A stretch of DNA of 64,000 bases from positions 4,096,501 to 4,160,500 of the forward strand of contig OX638322.1 of the NCBI GenBank assembly GCA_951812575.1. Reading direction: 5' to 3'. Each line of letters starts with the position of its first letter. Position 1 is the first letter of the stretch. Below the pieces are notes generated by a model, which searched no databases, was not told the origin of the DNA, and saw nothing but the letters and a program-made list of their open reading frames with translations. The DNA comes from Candidatus Binatia bacterium (GTDB lineage: Bacteria; Desulfobacterota; Binatia; Bin18). The position numbers and the translations under genes were made by a program. Positions 16,712 to 25,397 of this stretch are shown here, in pieces.

Positions 16712-17922
16712 GCCGCGGCCTCGGTCTTTGTCGGCTCCTTTGGTGGGACGGTTGGCGGGAAACCGGACGGAAGGGCTAGCTGCTCCGACTGGACCAAACG
16801 CTCCAGAAAGCCGCTGAGCAGCTTGGTCATAGTTTCGACCTCCAGCAGAAACGCATCGTGCCCCCATGAGCTTTGGACGTCCAAATAGGTCACGTCTGCA
16901 CCGGCCGCGGTGAGCGCGCTGACCAGCTCTTTACTGTGATAGCTCGGGTAGAGCCAGTCGCTGGTAAAGCTCAGCACCAGGTAGCGCAGGTCGGCCGAGT
17001 TGGCAAAGGCGGCCGCCACCGAACCGGTCTCTGCGCTCAGATCAAAATAGTCCATCGCCTTGGTCACATACAGATAGCTGTTGGCGTCAAACCGGCGTGT
17101 AAAATTATGGCCTTTATATTTGAGGTAGCTCTCGACCTGAAACTCGGAACGGAACTCATAGCCGTACCGCACCTGATCCTGGAGCCGCCGCCCGAACTTC
17201 TGCTGCATGGACTCTTCGCTCAGATAGGTAATATGGCCAACCATGCGGGCGACCGCCAGGCCGGCATCGGGTTTGAGGCCAGCGGCGTAATAGTCCCCAT
17301 TATTCCAGGCCGGATCGGCATAAATCGCCTGCCGCCCCACCTCGCTCAGGGCAATCAGCATGGGGCTGTGATGGGCGGTGGTCGCAATGGGAATGGCGGC
17401 TTTCAACCGGTGTGGATAATGCGCTGCCCACTCAAGCGCCTGCATCCCGCCCATGGAGCCGCCGGCCACACACAGCAGGCTGTCTATGCCCAGATGATCG
17501 ATCAGCCGGACCTGGGCGCGCACCATGTCCCCAATGGTCACGACCGGAAAGTGCATGCCGTACGGTTTACCGGTCGCCGGGTCGGGGTCTGACGGTCCGG
17601 TCGAGCCGTAGCAGCCGCCCAGGACATTGCTGCAAATGATAAAGAATTTATTCGTGTCAAAGGCTTTGCCCGGTCCGATACAGTCGTCCCACCAGCCGGC
17701 TTTGGCTTCATCCGGCTGATGGTAGCCGGCCGCATGCGCGCTGCCACTCAGGGCGTGCGTAATCAGGATGGCGTTGGTCCGGTCGGCATTGAGTTGGCCG
17801 TAGGTTTCATACACCACGGTCACCGGACCAAGGGTCGCCCCACTATCCAACTGAAAGGGCTCGTCCTCAGCAAAGGTCAACTGCTGCGGCTGAACGAGCC
17901 CGACTGAGCCATTCGTACTCAT
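16708..17922 (-). CDS. metX: Homoserine O-acyltransferase
   Basis: This 404-residue alpha/beta hydrolase acylates homoserine (acetyl or succinyl) as the first committed step to methionine. Motifs: VVYETYGQLN, THALSGSAHAAG, NVLGGCYGSTGP, and the nucleophile elbow GGSMGGMQALEW with Ser156. The C-terminal DWLYPSYHSKELV carries the catalytic Asp region and SSWGHDAFLLE the catalytic His. It lies between metY and metW and overlaps metW by four bases. Whether it uses acetyl-CoA or succinyl-CoA cannot be settled by eye, but the adjacent MetY favours acetyl. Confidence 0.95.
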   Translation of the reverse strand: MSTNGSVGLVQPQQLTFAEDEPFQLDSGATLGPVTVVYETYGQLNADRTNAILITHALSGSAHAAGYHQPDEAKAGWWDDCIGPGKAFDTNKFFIICSNVLGGCYGSTGPSDPDPATGKPYGMHFPVVTIGDMVRAQVRLIDHLGIDSLLCVAGGSMGGMQALEWAAHYPHRLKAAIPIATTAHHSPMLIALSEVGRQAIYADPAWNNGDYYAAGLKPDAGLAVARMVGHITYLSEESMQQKFGRRLQDQVRYGYEFRSEFQVESYLKYKGHNFTRRFDANSYLYVTKAMDYFDLSAETGSVAAAFANSADLRYLVLSFTSDWLYPSYHSKELVSALTAAGADVTYLDVQSSWGHDAFLLEVETMTKLLSGFLERLVQSEQLALPSGFPPTVPPKEPTKTEAAA

Positions 17923-17957
17923 GCCCTATCCCGTCACTCCTCAGAACCGACCCTGGC

Positions 17958-19253
17958 CTACTTGGCGGCGTGCAAGGCTTGATCCAGGTCCCAGATAATG
18001 TCGTCAATATCTTCCAAGCCAACACTCAGCCGGACAAAATCGACTGTTGCACCAGCACTGATCAACTCGTCTTCATTGAGCTGACTGTGGGTCGTACTGG
18101 CCGGGTGAATCGCCAGACTCTTGGCATCTCCGACATTGGCGACATGGCTGTGCAGCTTGAGGCTGTTAATGAATTTCTCACCCGCGGCCCGGCCACCCTT
18201 GATCTGAAAGCCCATGATCGAGCCGGGTCCGAGCGGCAAATACTTCTTGGCCTTTTCATGGTCCGGGCTATTGGCCAGTCCGGGGAAAGCGACCGCGTTC
18301 ACGCCAGCATGACCCTCCAGAAACTCGGCGACCTGCTGGGCGTTTGCGATGTGGCGTTCCATACGCAGGCTCAGCGTCTCGATCCCGAGCAAGGTCGTAA
18401 AACTGTCAAACGGGGCCTGGCAGCCGCCCACGTCGCGCAGGATCTGCACCCGCGATTTGAGTATCATGGCCGGCGCTCCAAGGTCGGCGTATACCAGGCC
18501 GTGGTATGACGGGTCCGGCTCGGTAAAATTCGGAAAGCGTCCGCTGGTCCAATCGAAATTACCGCCATCGACGATCATGCCGCCGATGGCCGTCCCGTGG
18601 CCGCTCAGAAACTTGGTCGTGCTATGCGTCACAATATGTGCGCCCCACTCAAACGGCCGGCACAGATACGGCGTAGCAAACGTATTGTCGATCATCACCG
18701 GGATATGATGCGCCTCGGAAATGGCTGACACTTCCTCAAAGGGGAAAATCGTAATGTCCGGGTTGCCCAAGGTCTCGCCGTAGATAATTTTGGTATTGGG
18801 CTGGATGGCCTTTTCAAATTCTTCCGGCTTGGTCGGGTCTACAAAGGTCGAGCTAATACCCATGCGCGGGAAGGTATGCGCAAACTGGTTAAACGTGCCG
18901 CCATACAGCCGACTGCTGGTCACAATATGGTCGCCCTGGCCGCACAGCGCCATGATGGCCATCATCTGCGCTGCGTGACCGCTGCTGGCCGCCAGCGCTC
19001 CTACCCCGCCCTCTAGGGCGGCGACCCGCTGCTCCAGCACATCATTGGTCGGGTTCATGATGCGCGTGTAGATATTGCCGGGCTCGCTCAGCGCGAACAG
19101 ATTGGCCGCGTGCTCGGTATTCTTAAACTGGTAACTCGTAGTGTGGTAAATCGGAACGGCTCGGCTGCCCGTCGTTGGGTCGGGGCTTTGTCCTGCGTGC
19201 AACTGACGCGTATTAAAACCGTATTTGCGTTCGTTGGTATCGTCTGCGCCCAT
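17958..19253 (-). CDS. metY: O-acetylhomoserine sulfhydrylase
   Basis: This 431-residue PLP enzyme of the Cys/Met-metabolism family makes homocysteine from O-acetylhomoserine and sulfide. It has NTRQLHAGQSPDPTTGSRAV at the N-terminus, ALAASSGHAAQMMAI, NTFATPYLCRPFEWGAHIV and THSTTKFLSGHGTAIGG with the PLP lysine. SRIHPASTTHSQ-type residues near the end appear here as AIHPASTTHSQLNEDE. The ATG at 19253 has GAGGAG upstream. It is the first gene of metY-metX-metW. I saw no SAM riboswitch in the 188-base divergent region. Confidence 0.95.
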   Translation of the reverse strand: MGADDTNERKYGFNTRQLHAGQSPDPTTGSRAVPIYHTTSYQFKNTEHAANLFALSEPGNIYTRIMNPTNDVLEQRVAALEGGVGALAASSGHAAQMMAIMALCGQGDHIVTSSRLYGGTFNQFAHTFPRMGISSTFVDPTKPEEFEKAIQPNTKIIYGETLGNPDITIFPFEEVSAISEAHHIPVMIDNTFATPYLCRPFEWGAHIVTHSTTKFLSGHGTAIGGMIVDGGNFDWTSGRFPNFTEPDPSYHGLVYADLGAPAMILKSRVQILRDVGGCQAPFDSFTTLLGIETLSLRMERHIANAQQVAEFLEGHAGVNAVAFPGLANSPDHEKAKKYLPLGPGSIMGFQIKGGRAAGEKFINSLKLHSHVANVGDAKSLAIHPASTTHSQLNEDELISAGATVDFVRLSVGLEDIDDIIWDLDQALHAAK

Positions 19254-19441
19254 GCGATTCTCCTCTTCCTTTCGTGGCTCCCACCGTCTTAGCCGATTCC
19301 AGCGCATAGGGCTATAACACGACCCTGTCTTCTCCCAGGAGGAGCTTCTCATTCTGCTCGGTCGAGCGTTGTTGTCTCGGTCAGCGTGGCTGGCTATGAT
19401 ACCCGCACTTTACAGAGCATGACCGCAAAGGAGGACACATT

Positions 19442-19804
19442 ATGGCAGGACAATTCTGCGTCTCACTGACCCACGCAAAGGATAATACCGACAAGGCAAC
19501 TGTTGCCTTTGTGATTGCCAACGCCGCGCTGGGCTCGGATCAGGAAACCCTGGTCTTCTTGAGCACCGAGGGCGTGCGTCTGGCCGTCAACGGCTATGCC
19601 GACGATATGCATGAGGACGGCTTTGCCCCGCTCAAGGAACTGATGACCAATTTTGCCGAAGCCGACGGCACGATTTATGTGTGCTCGCCCTGCTTTAAGA
19701 AACGCGGCCTGGATGAGAACAATCTTGTTCCGGGGGCCAGGATTGTTGGCGGGGCCAAGCTGGTCGAATTCCTGGCCGGTGGGACGCCGAGCGTGTCGTA
19801 TTAG
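19442..19804 (+). CDS. DsrE/DsrF-like sulfur relay protein
   Basis: The 120-residue protein starts after AAAGGAGG. It has the DsrE fold pattern: DKATVAFVIANAALGSDQET, LVFLSTEGVRLAVNGYAD, FAPLKELMTNFAEADGTIYV, then CSPCFKKRG with two Cys where DsrE-family sulfur carriers keep the active Cys. GARIVGGAKLVEFLAGG ends the domain. Members pass persulfide sulfur between partners such as TusA. Its place between the methionine operon and a TusA-like fusion supports a sulfur-transfer role here, which is inference. Confidence 0.85.
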   Translation: MAGQFCVSLTHAKDNTDKATVAFVIANAALGSDQETLVFLSTEGVRLAVNGYADDMHEDGFAPLKELMTNFAEADGTIYVCSPCFKKRGLDENNLVPGARIVGGAKLVEFLAGGTPSVSY

Positions 19805-19810
19805 GGAATA

Positions 19811-19844
19811 CCCTCACCCTGGCCCTCTCCCAAAGGGAGAGGGG
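19811..19844. repeat. Dispersed palindromic repeat, copy 2
   Basis: CCCTCACCCTGGCCCTCTCC followed by CAAAGGGAGAGGGG lies in the 63-base gap between the DsrE gene and the TusA-MetE fusion gene. Confidence 0.8.
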
Positions 19845-19867
19845 ACGGAGCACGGGAATAGGAAAGC

Positions 19868-21454
19868 ATGGATTCCGATACTCAGACACATCCGTACCAG
19901 CCGACGGACAGTTTCGACGGTGGGGACCTCGACTGTGGCAATGGCCTGTTGTTGCTGATCCGCAAGCATATTGATCCCCTCACCCCAGGCCAACTGCTCG
20001 AAATCCTGTCCACCGAAACCTCAGTGGTCGAAGATCTGCCGGCCTGGTGCCGTCTGACCGGAAACGATTTGGTCTCCCACATCAGCCGGGGCAAACAGAA
20101 CAGCTTCCTGGTTTCAAAAGGCCCGGCTGCGGACCTCCGTGCTGCGGAACCCGAACCAACGACTCCTCCAAAAAAGAAAAAAAAGAAGGCGAAACCCCAT
20201 TCAGCGCGCGAAAAGGAATACGCCCCGATTACCCAGCCCATCGCCGAGGTCGTGATTCCCGACCGTCTTCCATCGCCGGCCCCGGCTCCGAGCATTGCGC
20301 CCCTGGCGGTTACGGGCGTCGGCAGTTGGCCACGGCCGCCCTGGCTGTTACGCGCCCTCAACGATCATCTCGAAGGCCGCATGTCGGCCGAAGAGTTTGG
20401 CCAGACCGCGGATGACGCCGTGCGACTGACGGTGGCCGCCCAGCAGCGTGCCGGCGTCGATATGCTCACCGACGGCGAGCAGCGCCGGGATAACTACGCC
20501 AGCTTCGTCGGCGGGCTGCTCGACAACTGCCAGTTGATTCCGATTACCGACTTGCTGCCGTATGTCGATGATCCTGAAGAGTTCGAGCGTGAGCTGCGCG
20601 CCCTGGACGTTCCGGCCGGCAAGGTGCGCCATCCGGCCGTTTTCGGACCGCTGGGCCGAAGCCGCTCGCTGACCGTTCACGAAGCAACTTTTCTTGCCAG
20701 TCTGACCGACCGCCCACTCAAGGTCGCCCTGCCCGGCCCCTATCTGCTGACCCGTACGATGTGGATGGAATGCATCTCCGACCGAGCCTATGACACGCGG
20801 GAAGAACTCGCCACGGATATCGTTCGTGTCTTGCGCGAGGAACTCCACTCCTTGCTCGCCGCGGGTGTCTCCATGGTTCAGTTGGACGAGCCGGTCCTGA
20901 CCGAGGTTGTCTTCAGCGGCAGCTCAAACAATCGCACGTTTATGTGTGGCGCGCTGGGAGAGAAACGTGAGGCGGCGGAGGAATTGGCCCTGGCCGAATC
21001 GCTCATTAACCAGGTGGTCGCCGACCTGCCCTACGAGCGCCTGGCGCTGCACATCTGTCGCGGCAACTGGACACCGGATGAAAGCGTGGCCCTGGCCGGC
21101 GACTATGAGCCCCTCCTGCCTCTCTTGAAAAACGTCAAGGTTGGCACGCTCCTGCTTGAACTCTGCACGCCTCGGGCTGGAGATGAGGCGGTGCTGCGCG
21201 GCCTGCCGGACGACCGGCGCGTCGGTATCGGGGTGGTGAATCAGAAGACGCACAGCCTTGAGACAGTAGACCAGATTGTCGCAAAAGCAGAGAAAGCCAT
21301 TCGTCTTTTTGGGGCCGAGCGGCTCCTGCTGACGCCCGACTGCGGCTTTGCCACGTTTGCCGATAATCCCATCGCGTCAGCCACGCTTGCCGAACAAAAG
21401 CTGACAGCCATCACACAGGCCGCGACCATTCTTCGCGACCGGTACGGCCTATAG
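19868..21454 (+). CDS. Fusion of a TusA-like sulfur carrier domain with a cobalamin-independent methionine synthase-like domain
   Basis: The protein has 528 residues. Residues about 15-85 match the TusA/SirA fold variant with a D-x-D-C-G motif (GGDLDCGNGLLLLIRKHIDP, Cys23) and EDLPAWCRLTGNDL. A Pro/Lys linker with six Lys follows. Residues about 145-528 are the catalytic half of MetE (core-MetE size): AVTGVGSWPRPPWL, DGEQRRDNYASFVGG, and all four zinc ligands, His395, Cys397 (LHICRGNW), Glu431 (LLELC) and Cys492 (TPDCGFAT). MetE transfers a methyl group to homocysteine; short forms lacking the N-terminal half may use other methyl donors. The fusion, next to DsrE and met genes, suggests sulfur delivery linked to methionine synthesis. 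That link is inference. Confidence 0.85.
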   Translation: MDSDTQTHPYQPTDSFDGGDLDCGNGLLLLIRKHIDPLTPGQLLEILSTETSVVEDLPAWCRLTGNDLVSHISRGKQNSFLVSKGPAADLRAAEPEPTTPPKKKKKKAKPHSAREKEYAPITQPIAEVVIPDRLPSPAPAPSIAPLAVTGVGSWPRPPWLLRALNDHLEGRMSAEEFGQTADDAVRLTVAAQQRAGVDMLTDGEQRRDNYASFVGGLLDNCQLIPITDLLPYVDDPEEFERELRALDVPAGKVRHPAVFGPLGRSRSLTVHEATFLASLTDRPLKVALPGPYLLTRTMWMECISDRAYDTREELATDIVRVLREELHSLLAAGVSMVQLDEPVLTEVVFSGSSNNRTFMCGALGEKREAAEELALAESLINQVVADLPYERLALHICRGNWTPDESVALAGDYEPLLPLLKNVKVGTLLLELCTPRAGDEAVLRGLPDDRRVGIGVVNQKTHSLETVDQIVAKAEKAIRLFGAERLLLTPDCGFATFADNPIASATLAEQKLTAITQAATILRDRYGL

Positions 21455-21570
21455 ATCATTATTACCGGTCCGCTCCGCCCGGAAGAACACCGGACAGTCC
21501 TACACATACCAGCTTGAGCCATCCCGTAATCCCGGCTCCTTGCCCGTCCGGATTGATGGACGACGATATT

Positions 21571-21609
21571 TTTACAACCCAATTGCAAATACACTAAACC
21601 CTTGATATT
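21571..21609 (+). promoter_or_regulatory. Candidate Zur operator 1
   Basis: This 39-base block is shared with 24221-24259 (32 of 39 identical). Its core is TTACAA-N5-TTGCAA, an imperfect dyad of the size Fur-family repressors bind, followed by ATACA and CTTGATATT. It lies 57 bases before the AztD-like gene. Confidence 0.65.
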
Positions 21610-21665
21610 AGACTCTCGTTCATCAAGAGAGAAAAGCTTCCTTATGAGAAAAGGACAGGAAAACC

Positions 21666-23585
21666 ATGCACTATAGGAGAATATCCCTACGAGGCTTCAC
21701 TATCTGGAGTATCGCTTTCCTCTTACTGTTCGTCTGGGCGCTCCCGGCTCTTGCCCAAAACGATGGACAGCTCATCGTCGCTGACCCGGCAGCGGAGAAG
21801 CTCTACGTCTATGAACTCCCATCACTCACCTTACAGGCGGAGTTCGATAACGTGCGGATGGCTCCACAGGCGGGCTTTCTTCCCCTCAAAGGAGAACGGC
21901 TCATTTTTATCAATGAAGAGGCCGCCCCGCCCGACGAGCACGAGGGTGAGGACGAGGGTGAGGACGAGCACGGTCATCAGGACGAGCACGGTCACACTGA
22001 CACCCACAGCGAAGCCGGTCCGAGCGGTGAGATGATCATGCTCAAGATGAATCTCAGAGGGGAACCGGCCATCATTGGCCGCGCAGTCGTAAACTGGGCA
22101 GGCGGAGTCGGCCAAATAACTGTGCATCCGAAAATGGAATTTGCCGCGGTTGCTTCCGGTACAGTACACACTGAGGACAGCGACCACGAGGACCACGGAG
22201 ACCATGACGAGAGTGCGTATGACGACCATGGCATGGACGAGCATGGCCATGAGGATGGGCACGACGAGGACGACCACGAGGGCCATGACGAGGATGAGCA
22301 TGAAGGCGAGCATGAGGACGACCATGACGAAGGAGAAGGCGAGGATGAGCATGGCCATGAGGACGACCACGGCACAGGTGGGGGGTCTGTCTCCGTGGTC
22401 GATTTACGCTGGTGGACTTCTTCATCTTATAGCACCATTGCAACGAACCCTATTGAGAGTGAAGTGCTCGGTATAGCCATCGCCCGAAGCCCCGACATTC
22501 TTTTACAACGCCTCGGAAGCGAGTTGGCTTTTGCGGAAAGCGCACCGGGTCATGATGAAGCGGGCGACCACGACCACGAGGGCGAAGAAGACCACGAGGG
22601 CGAAGAAGACCACGAGGGCGAAGAAGACCACGAGGGCGAAGAAGACCACGAGGGCGAAGAAGACCACGAGGGCGAAGAAGACCACGAGGGCGAAGAAGAC
22701 CACGAGGGCGAAGAAGACCACGAGGGTGAGGACGAACACGACGAGCATGAAGGCGAGCATGAGGACGAACATGAAGGCGAACACGAGGACGAACACGAAG
22801 AGGAACATCATGAAGAAGGCATTCATGAAGCCTTTCGTCTCAGTCGCCTCATCAGTAACGAAGAGGCATTCCTCAGCGATGTTGAATTAGGTTCCCGGCC
22901 TCAGGGTGATGTAATCAGCCACAAGCTGAAAGTATATTGCTCAGCGACGGACATGGGCATTGAGTGCTCAGACATCGAGGGCGGAGATCTGACGCCTGGT
23001 ATTACCCTGCCCTATGACACTGCTGAGCGCAGTGGAGGGCGCGCGTTCTATGTGCGCCTTGCCGATGACCAACGGACGGTTTTTTCCTTTATTCGAGATG
23101 ATTCTGCGGATCCGACCGATTGGACCAAATGGTCAAACGATGCGTATATCGGCAACCTCGAAACTGGAGCGGTCACCCGAGTCGCCCTCGGTCCGGGACT
23201 GCTGCACCGCTTTGCCCTCTCCAGAACCGTGGCGCTCTACATTCTGCAAGGCCCGCAGGGCGATCGCGCATTCCTGCTTGATGCCGACCCCCAGTCTCCG
23301 ACATTCACGCAGATCATGACCACGATTGCGCTTCCGGCCTTACAGGAGCCGCTTGATCCAGACCTGCCGCCATTTGCGGAGGGACAGCAGTTGCGACTCC
23401 CGGCACTGACTCCAGACGGGCAGTGGGGATTTGTCACGCACGGTGGAGACGGCCTGATCTCGGTCCTCAACACGGCTCAGGCAGAAGTCGTCCAGGAGCT
23501 TGAGGTTCCCACACCGCTGGGCGGTGGCGGCTATCTTACTGCCGTCCAGAAGAAGATGAAGCTGTCAGACACGATTGGACGCTAG
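21666..23585 (+). CDS. Periplasmic His/Asp/Glu-rich propeller protein (AztD-like zinc chaperone candidate)
   Basis: The protein has 639 residues. The signal peptide is SIAFLLLFVWALPALA, cleaved before QNDG. Propeller-type segments (GQLIVADPAAEKLYVYELPS, DGQWGFVTHGGDGLISVLN, YIGNLETGAVTRVALGPGL) surround three metal-binding inserts: about residues 88-120, 170-240 and 300-385. These are dominated by His, Asp and Glu, including nine DHEGEE-type units. AztD, encoded beside the AztABC zinc importer in other bacteria, is a periplasmic propeller that buffers zinc and hands it to AztC. The fold, location and operator support that role here, but I have not aligned it. An adhesive or surface role is the alternative. 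Confidence 0.7.
   Translation: MHYRRISLRGFTIWSIAFLLLFVWALPALAQNDGQLIVADPAAEKLYVYELPSLTLQAEFDNVRMAPQAGFLPLKGERLIFINEEAAPPDEHEGEDEGEDEHGHQDEHGHTDTHSEAGPSGEMIMLKMNLRGEPAIIGRAVVNWAGGVGQITVHPKMEFAAVASGTVHTEDSDHEDHGDHDESAYDDHGMDEHGHEDGHDEDDHEGHDEDEHEGEHEDDHDEGEGEDEHGHEDDHGTGGGSVSVVDLRWWTSSSYSTIATNPIESEVLGIAIARSPDILLQRLGSELAFAESAPGHDEAGDHDHEGEEDHEGEEDHEGEEDHEGEEDHEGEEDHEGEEDHEGEEDHEGEEDHEGEDEHDEHEGEHEDEHEGEHEDEHEEEHHEEGIHEAFRLSRLISNEEAFLSDVELGSRPQGDVISHKLKVYCSATDMGIECSDIEGGDLTPGITLPYDTAERSGGRAFYVRLADDQRTVFSFIRDDSADPTDWTKWSNDAYIGNLETGAVTRVALGPGLLHRFALSRTVALYILQGPQGDRAFLLDADPQSPTFTQIMTTIALPALQEPLDPDLPPFAEGQQLRLPALTPDGQWGFVTHGGDGLISVLNTAQAEVVQELEVPTPLGGGGYLTAVQKKMKLSDTIGR
22572..22733 (+). repeat. 18-bp tandem repeat encoding DHEGEE
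   Basis: Eight exact copies of GACCACGAGGGCGAAGAA are followed by a ninth that ends GGTGAGGAC. They encode residues 303-356 of the His-rich protein. Identity at third codon positions shows recent slippage or expansion. Confidence 0.95.
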
Positions 23586-23630
23586 GGTTGCGGGTGACCG
23601 CTGAGCGCGGGCCGGGGCTACCGTCCGAGT

Positions 23631-24077
23631 CTAGGCGGCGCAACGGTCGCACAGGCCGGTGATCTGTACCTCAAAATGGTGATTTCTGATTGCACGAGGC
23701 GTACGGTCTGGTGCGGATACCTCGATGCTCGTATCGGGCAGGCACTCGACCTCTCCACAGTCAATACAGGTAAAATGAGGATGTTGTTCGGCCTGGTCGT
23801 GCGCATTGTCGCGGAGTTCAAAACGCCAGACGTGATCGCCATGATCCGTTCGCGACAAGAGACCCACGTCAGTGAGGTCAATGAGATTCCGATAGAGTGT
23901 CGCCCGGTCCAATCCCGCCGGCTCCAGGGCTTCGGCGATCTCCGCATGGCTCATAGGAGTAATTGCCTGCTGAAGCCGCTGCAGCACAGCAACACGGGGA
24001 CCTGTGCTCCGCAGCCCGGTGGATCGAACCAGGGCGCGGAGTTCTGCGATTGATCGAACGATCCTTTCCTTTTTCAT
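23631..24077 (-). CDS. zur: Fur-family repressor, probable Zur
   Basis: The protein has 148 residues from the ATG at 24077. It has a winged-helix N-terminus (LRSTGPRVAVLQRLQQAITP, MSHAEIAEALEPAGLDRATL, YRNLIDLTDVGLL) and a dimer domain with HPHFTCIDCGEVECLPD and the C-terminal CDRC. The paired CxxC motifs form the structural zinc site of Fur proteins. All neighbouring genes are zinc-related, so zinc rather than iron is the likely signal. It is transcribed away from the shared operator at 24221-24259, which should give autoregulation. Confidence 0.88.
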   Translation of the reverse strand: MKKERIVRSIAELRALVRSTGLRSTGPRVAVLQRLQQAITPMSHAEIAEALEPAGLDRATLYRNLIDLTDVGLLSRTDHGDHVWRFELRDNAHDQAEQHPHFTCIDCGEVECLPDTSIEVSAPDRTPRAIRNHHFEVQITGLCDRCAA

Positions 24078-24220
24078 AGTGCCGCCTATCTTACCGATTT
24101 CTGTGACCTCCGGCAAGAAAAAAGTGTCTCAGGCCCATTCCTTCCAACAGACAACGGAAGGGTAAGCGCACCTTTCTCCACGCCTCTCCTTTTATACGAA
24201 GTATTCACTATAATAATCTT

Positions 24221-24259
24221 TTTACAATATAGTTGCAAATACATCAAACACTTGATATT
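24221..24259. promoter_or_regulatory. Candidate Zur operator 2 (divergent)
   Basis: This is the second copy of the 39-base block: TTACAA-TATAG-TTGCAA core, ATACA, and CTTGATATT. It also contains ATCAA-ACAC-TTGAT, a perfect short dyad. It lies between zur and the GTPase gene and could control both. Confidence 0.7.
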
Positions 24260-24338
24260 GAATACCCACGATGGGCCGTATTTTGTTCTCAAAGAGTTCG
24301 ACGTCTCTCAATCCCTCTCCGGGTAGAGAGGAGGCGGT

Positions 24339-24449
24339 ATGACCGCGCGCCCTCCCTACCCGGCCCCCGGGCAGGGTTTCCCTCCTGTTACCTTGTCCGG
24401 GGTGCCTTTTTGTCTCACTCGGCTGGTTCCTGCGTTATGCTGTCTGTAA
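24339..24449 (+). CDS. Possible 36-residue leader peptide overlapping the GTPase start
   Basis: An ATG at 24339 is preceded by AGAGGAGG, the best ribosome site in the leader. It opens 36 codons ending PALCCL and TAA at 24447-24449, overlapping the GTPase ATG (24437) by 13 bases. The GTPase start itself lacks a clear ribosome site, so coupled translation is plausible. No homologue is recognised. Confidence 0.4.
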   Translation: MTARPPYPAPGQGFPPVTLSGVPFCLTRLVPALCCL

Positions 24450-25375
24450 AAACACTATTCGAGCATGCTCCCAGCATCCCCATCTACGTCATTTCCGGCT
24501 TCCTGGGGAGTGGCAAGACGACCTTCCTGCAGGGTCTCTTAGCCTATGCCGCGTCACAGGGTCTCCAACCTGCCATCTTGATTAACGATTATGGAGACGT
24601 GAGCACCGATGGTGAACGCCTCCGGGGGCAAGGCTATCCGACCAAAACGTTTGCCGATGGCTGTATTTGCTGTACCCTACGGCCGGATCTGAACTCCGCC
24701 CTCACGGATCTTATCTCCCAGCAGCCCGATGTCATATTTATCGAAGCAACCGGGCTGGCCGACCCCGTCCGCCTGTTGGATCAACTCACCCATATAGAGA
24801 TGCTGTCACAAGCGTTTGTTGCCGCGATGATTGCCGTCATCGACGCGCGAGGCTCATCCCAACAGATGGCAGGCTATGGTCTGCGTTCGTTTGCTGAGAC
24901 GGCAGACTTCGTTTTGATTAACAAATGTGACCTCGCCCATTGGATGCAACTCGCAAGAGCGGTTCAAGGCGTCCAACGCAAAAACTCTCGGGCCAAAATT
25001 CTCCTGACCACCTACGCCGATGTGGATTTTTCCGAGGTACTGAGTCAGCAGGGGACTCGGTCGGCCCCTGCCACTGCTCGCGCACCCCAGCATGACCATT
25101 TCCACACGCTAACCTATCGCGCGCCGTGCTCCTTTGTCCCGGAGCCCTTTGCCGAAGTGATGCAAGCATTGCCCGACGAAGTCTGGCGGGCGAAGGGCTT
25201 CGTTCGCTTTCACGACTCCTCGAAACAATGGGAGTTACAGTTCACTGGAAAAGAGTTTTTTATCGGACAGGTGTCCCTGACCCCACAACCTCAGGATCAT
25301 CTGGTGTTTATTGGCGCGGCGTTTGACCGTTCGGCGCTTCTTGCTGCGCTCGACTCGTGTCTCGTCCCGCACTAG
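24437..25375 (+). CDS. COG0523 G3E-family GTPase, probable zinc metallochaperone
   Basis: This 312-residue protein has P-loop IYVISGFLGSGKTTFLQGLL, then DYGDVSTDGERL, the metal-binding CxCC motif in GCICCTLRPDL, the switch/Walker B region VIFIEATGLADPVRLL, and the base-specificity motif LINKCDLAHW. A His-rich spacer (PQHDHFHTLTY) precedes the COG0523 C-terminal domain (EVWRAKGFVRFHD). Zur-controlled members (ZigA, YciC/ZagA) deliver zinc to client enzymes in deficiency. Candidate Zur operator 2 lies upstream. Cobalamin-type relatives (CobW) are the alternative, but the gene neighbours favour zinc. Confidence 0.9.
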   Translation: MLSVKTLFEHAPSIPIYVISGFLGSGKTTFLQGLLAYAASQGLQPAILINDYGDVSTDGERLRGQGYPTKTFADGCICCTLRPDLNSALTDLISQQPDVIFIEATGLADPVRLLDQLTHIEMLSQAFVAAMIAVIDARGSSQQMAGYGLRSFAETADFVLINKCDLAHWMQLARAVQGVQRKNSRAKILLTTYADVDFSEVLSQQGTRSAPATARAPQHDHFHTLTYRAPCSFVPEPFAEVMQALPDEVWRAKGFVRFHDSSKQWELQFTGKEFFIGQVSLTPQPQDHLVFIGAAFDRSALLAALDSCLVPH

Positions 25376-25397
25376 AACCATGGCGGTCCGGGTCGGC

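Noticed and set aside
19254..19441. SAM riboswitch before metY
   Set aside because: I compared the leader with SAM-I, SAM-II and SAM/SAH patterns by eye; a lone GGCTAA is not enough and no paired core was found.
22572..22733. Possible CRISPR-like array
   Set aside because: The 18-base units are contiguous with no spacers and encode protein in frame.
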